DNA of 64,000 nucleotides. Source: Immersiella caudata. Taxonomy: Eukaryota; Ascomycota; Sordariomycetes; Sordariales; Lasiosphaeriaceae. Positions 61,544-64,000 of this stretch are shown piece after piece (the first letter of the stretch is position 1; each line of letters begins with the position of its first letter). The notes beneath the pieces were generated by a model. It was not told the DNA's origin. It saw only the letters and a list, made by a program, of their open reading frames with translations, and did not search any database. The stretch covers positions 1,116,001 to 1,180,000 of the forward strand of contig JAULSU010000004.1 in NCBI GenBank assembly GCA_030512335.1, given 5' to 3'. Position numbers and translations under genes: made by a program.

Positions 61544-63552
61544 TCACTCCTTAATAGCCTCGTTGGGTGGCTGATCTTCCTTCTTTGTGAAGGCAGCGCT
61601 CGCCCATCCGATCCAGCTCTGGCGCTTGTTAGCGTTCGCGTTGGCGTTCTCGGCTGCGTTCTCCTGCACCAGCCTCAACGGCCTGGGTTTGTTCCCTGCG
61701 AACGTGGCTCCGCCCTGGTGCGCGCGCGGCGGGCTTTGGCTAGGCGGGGTGGTGATTTCGCCGGCACCGTTGACGGAGTCGCCGCTGGTGCTGCTCGTCT
61801 CGCTCTTCATGCCGGGGAAGTTGCCGCTTGTACCGTTGGGGTTGCTGCCACTGGTACCGCCGCTGCTGGCGCGGTTTCCGGCGCCCTGAGGGAGGAAAAA
61901 GGTCTGGCTCGATCGCAGGGTTGGAGAGAGCGGCCCCTCGTGCCCCCCCTTGTACATGGCGTTGACGATGCTTGCTGCGTGGACGCCAGTGTATTGCTCG
62001 CTCATGGGCCTACCACGGCGCGTGCTGGCTGACCGGGTCAGCCCGATGGGGATACTGGGGGCCGTCTCAGGGTTGGTCACAGCCGACGATGCAGAGTTGG
62101 GGGCATTTCCACCTGCAGATGGCATGAAAGACATGGGGCGGGGTTTGGGCTTGGGGCCGCCCGCACCCGTCGCAATGGACTTGGCGCGCTGGAGGAGGGA
62201 AGCCCCGGTTGCTTGCTTTCCTGGCGGTGGCGGAAGGTCCTTGTTGGTGTTTGGCACGCCCTTGGTATCGCTGCTCTGGTCCAGAATGTGCTCAAAGTCC
62301 TGGTGCTGAAGTAGTCGCTCGATGATCTTGTTGATGTACAGAGTGAGCGCCTTGTTCTGGTCCTTAACCCCCTTCAGCTCAGCTTCAAGGCGCCGCTGGG
62401 CCTCGCTGTCGGTCTCTTGAGGGTGGTCGTTGCCGGCAGCCTCAGACAGTTCGTCGGCCAGACTGGTCCCGCTCGTCCTGCCTTCCAAAGCGGCCAGGGC
62501 GTCCTGGTTCGCGCTTGAACCGCCCATGTAACCAAAGTCACTGGTTCCAAAGTCTCCCTTCAGTGTCCTCTCTTGCAGGAGGAGCTGGTAACTCTCGTTA
62601 TCCTCCATGAGGCGGGCGTTTGCCATGCGCGCCTCCATCAGCTGGCGCTCAACCTCGTGAAGACGGCCTCCGCCTTGGTTTTCTGTCTCGACTAGCTTGA
62701 TCTGCGCCTCTGCTAGCTCCAGCCTCAGGGACTCGATCAGCTTGTCTTTCTGGAGCAGCAGCTTAGAGTTGTTGCGTGAGTCACTCCTGTGAATCGAGTT
62801 TGGAGGCGCAAAGCTCCCGCTGTCCAGACTCGGCGAGCTGGTGTTCGCTGCACGAAAGTTAGTTAGAAGTCTTGCAAGTCTTGCTGAAGATCCAGCAGTT
62901 GACAGATGCAAAACTTACACTGCCTCGTCGGCCTGCTGTCGTCATCCAGATTCCTCTGTGCCAGGCTGTCCTTCAACCTCTGGATGACAGTCTGCATCTC
63001 CTCCTCGCGGTTGGACATCTCCTCCTTTTCCTTCATCATGGCGCTCCGCTCCGCCTCATAGATGCTCTCCATCTCCCGCATTTGACGGGCCGCTTCCCGC
63101 TTCTCGTTGGTCAGAAACTCAATTTGTTCCTCATTCTCGTGAACCTTCTCTTCCAGCTTAGCCTGCTCCTTAAGGGTATCATCCAGCTTGTCCTGCAGCA
63201 CCTCCGCTTGTCGCTTGAATGTTTCAGAATCATTTTCTGCCTTTGCGAGCCTTGTCTTGAGGTCGTCGAGCAATGCTACCGTCTCCGCGCGAAGGGCTTC
63301 CTCTCGTTCGACATCTGCAGGGCTGCTTGTGCCGGCGCTGGTCGTGCTGTTGCCGAGGAGCGACTCCCGCCTCTGGGACGCAGCAGCGCGGGCAGACACT
63401 GGAGTTCCCGTGCGGACAGAGCGAGTGCGTGCGACGCCGGCACCGCCAGCGGCGCTCGACGAAGGCGTAGAAGCTCTTGGGGTCGGGCGCGTCGGGGTTC
63501 CGGTCGGTGTTTCGCGGCCTGTGGCCGGCGGTTTCTTGACGACAGCAGCCAT
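61544..63552 (-). CDS. Coiled-coil protein of unknown function
   Basis: Two exons, 63552-62919 and 62847-61544 (71-nt intron with CTAACTAAC branch point), 645 residues. Residues 1-75 are Ser/Thr/Pro/Ala-rich. Three Glu/Lys/Arg-rich coiled-coil stretches follow: about 80-205 (EALRAETVALLDDLKTRL onward to QTVIQRLKDSLAQ), about 245-305 (KDKLIESLRLELAEAQIKL, RQLMEARMANARLMEDNES) and about 365-400 (RRLEAELKGVKDQNKALTLYINKIIERLL). The C-terminal 230 residues are Ser/Gly/Asn/Pro-rich. In Aspergillus-type annotations similar proteins carry the vague name M protein repeat protein; I cannot confirm a function. It is possibly cytoskeletal or polarity-related (inference). The Met at 63552 (MAAVVKKPP) is chosen over an upstream in-frame Met at 63681 whose extension is Arg-rich and unlike a protein start. 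Confidence 0.78.
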
Positions 63553-64000
63553 GGTCTTTTGTTGTCTCGCTTCCTTCGGCGGCTCCGAGTCGGTGAGACG
63601 AGACAGGAGGTGATGCTGGCGGTTCTCGAGCCGAGTCAATCGCTTTTTCGCGTCGCGTCGTCGCCTGAGGGTTCGTGACACAGCGGTAGTCTGTCTTCTG
63701 GAACAGCGGTGGAAAAAACACTAGTTTGATGACCGGGCCCAACTTTGGTCGGTGTTGTAGGTGTTATTTTAGAAACCAGAGAGGCCAGTGGCGTTTGGGG
63801 GTGGTGTCTCTGTTCTCCAGCAACTAGAAACGCGACGCCCACGGGGATTGGTCCGTCAGCCAGGGCGATGCAAGCCCCTGGTCTCCCAGCCCAGCAAATG
63901 CCACAGGGATGCACCGGGTTGACGTGGGTAACCGCAGGGATGTGCGGCCGAAATGCTGATCCGATCTCAAAGGCAACGTCGCCTCAGGAACATAAGGTGA
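63553..64000. other. Upstream region of the coiled-coil gene, window edge
   Basis: Promoter and leader of the coiled-coil gene. Overlapping short frames only. No gene seen before the window ends. Confidence 0.5.

Noticed and set aside
1..64000. CRISPR arrays, prophage, operons, secondary-metabolite cluster, LTR or DNA transposons
   Set aside because: No regularly spaced repeats, no transposase or integrase, no polyketide or peptide synthetase domains seen; gene structures are those of a fungal nucleus.

Overview
The window is a piece of nuclear chromosome from a filamentous ascomycete (Pezizomycotina; the gene set fits Sordariomycetes, but I cannot name the species). The signs are one gene every 2-4 kb on both strands, mostly 46-150 nt introns with GTAnGT-type donors and CTAAC/CTGAC branch points, and single-copy eukaryotic housekeeping genes in no functional order. 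No bacterial operons, phage, CRISPR array or intact transposon were seen.

Left part (0.4-19.5 kb): an RG/RS-rich protein of unknown role; eIF2B-beta (GCD7) divergent from the H/ACA snoRNP protein NHP2; a DUF1761 membrane protein; the lipid-regulating phosphatase NEM1; QCR8 (complex III) divergent from prohibitin PHB1; the spliceosomal DEAH helicase PRP2/Cdc28/DHX16 divergent from the ER-lumen J-protein SCJ1.

Region 19.9-22.7 kb is the accessory-like island. It has a probable small secreted protein with a Kex2-type KR site, a broken sedolisin (S53 protease) propeptide, and a broken small secreted protein whose start codon appears changed to AAG. Each of the two broken genes carries an uninterrupted run of exactly 23 C.

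Middle (23.6-45.8 kb): a large DUF3824 protein; the VAP/SCS2 ER tether (7 exons) divergent from a UBA-zinc-finger-UBX protein; a YCII-domain protein; a DUF2408 protein divergent from ribosomal stalk protein P1; a peroxisomal (PTS1) oxalyl-CoA synthetase divergent from a membrane-anchored methyltransferase; and a nine-knuckle CCHC protein with a GC-AG intron.

Right part (47.9-64 kb): an aldo/keto reductase pseudogene with four lesions but intact introns; sphingolipid delta-4 desaturase; vacuolar VAC7; a 3.8 kb gene-free stretch with a possible multicopper-oxidase scrap; an arylamine N-acetyltransferase (NAT); a tRNA-like A-box/B-box element; and a coiled-coil protein.

The most unusual observation is that the two introns of the NAT gene (148 and 145 nt) are related to each other along their whole length (about 70% identity by eye). 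This suggests introner-like elements or intron duplication, and the first copy uses a GC donor. All exon joins were worked out by hand, and the coding sums of the intact genes are multiples of three.
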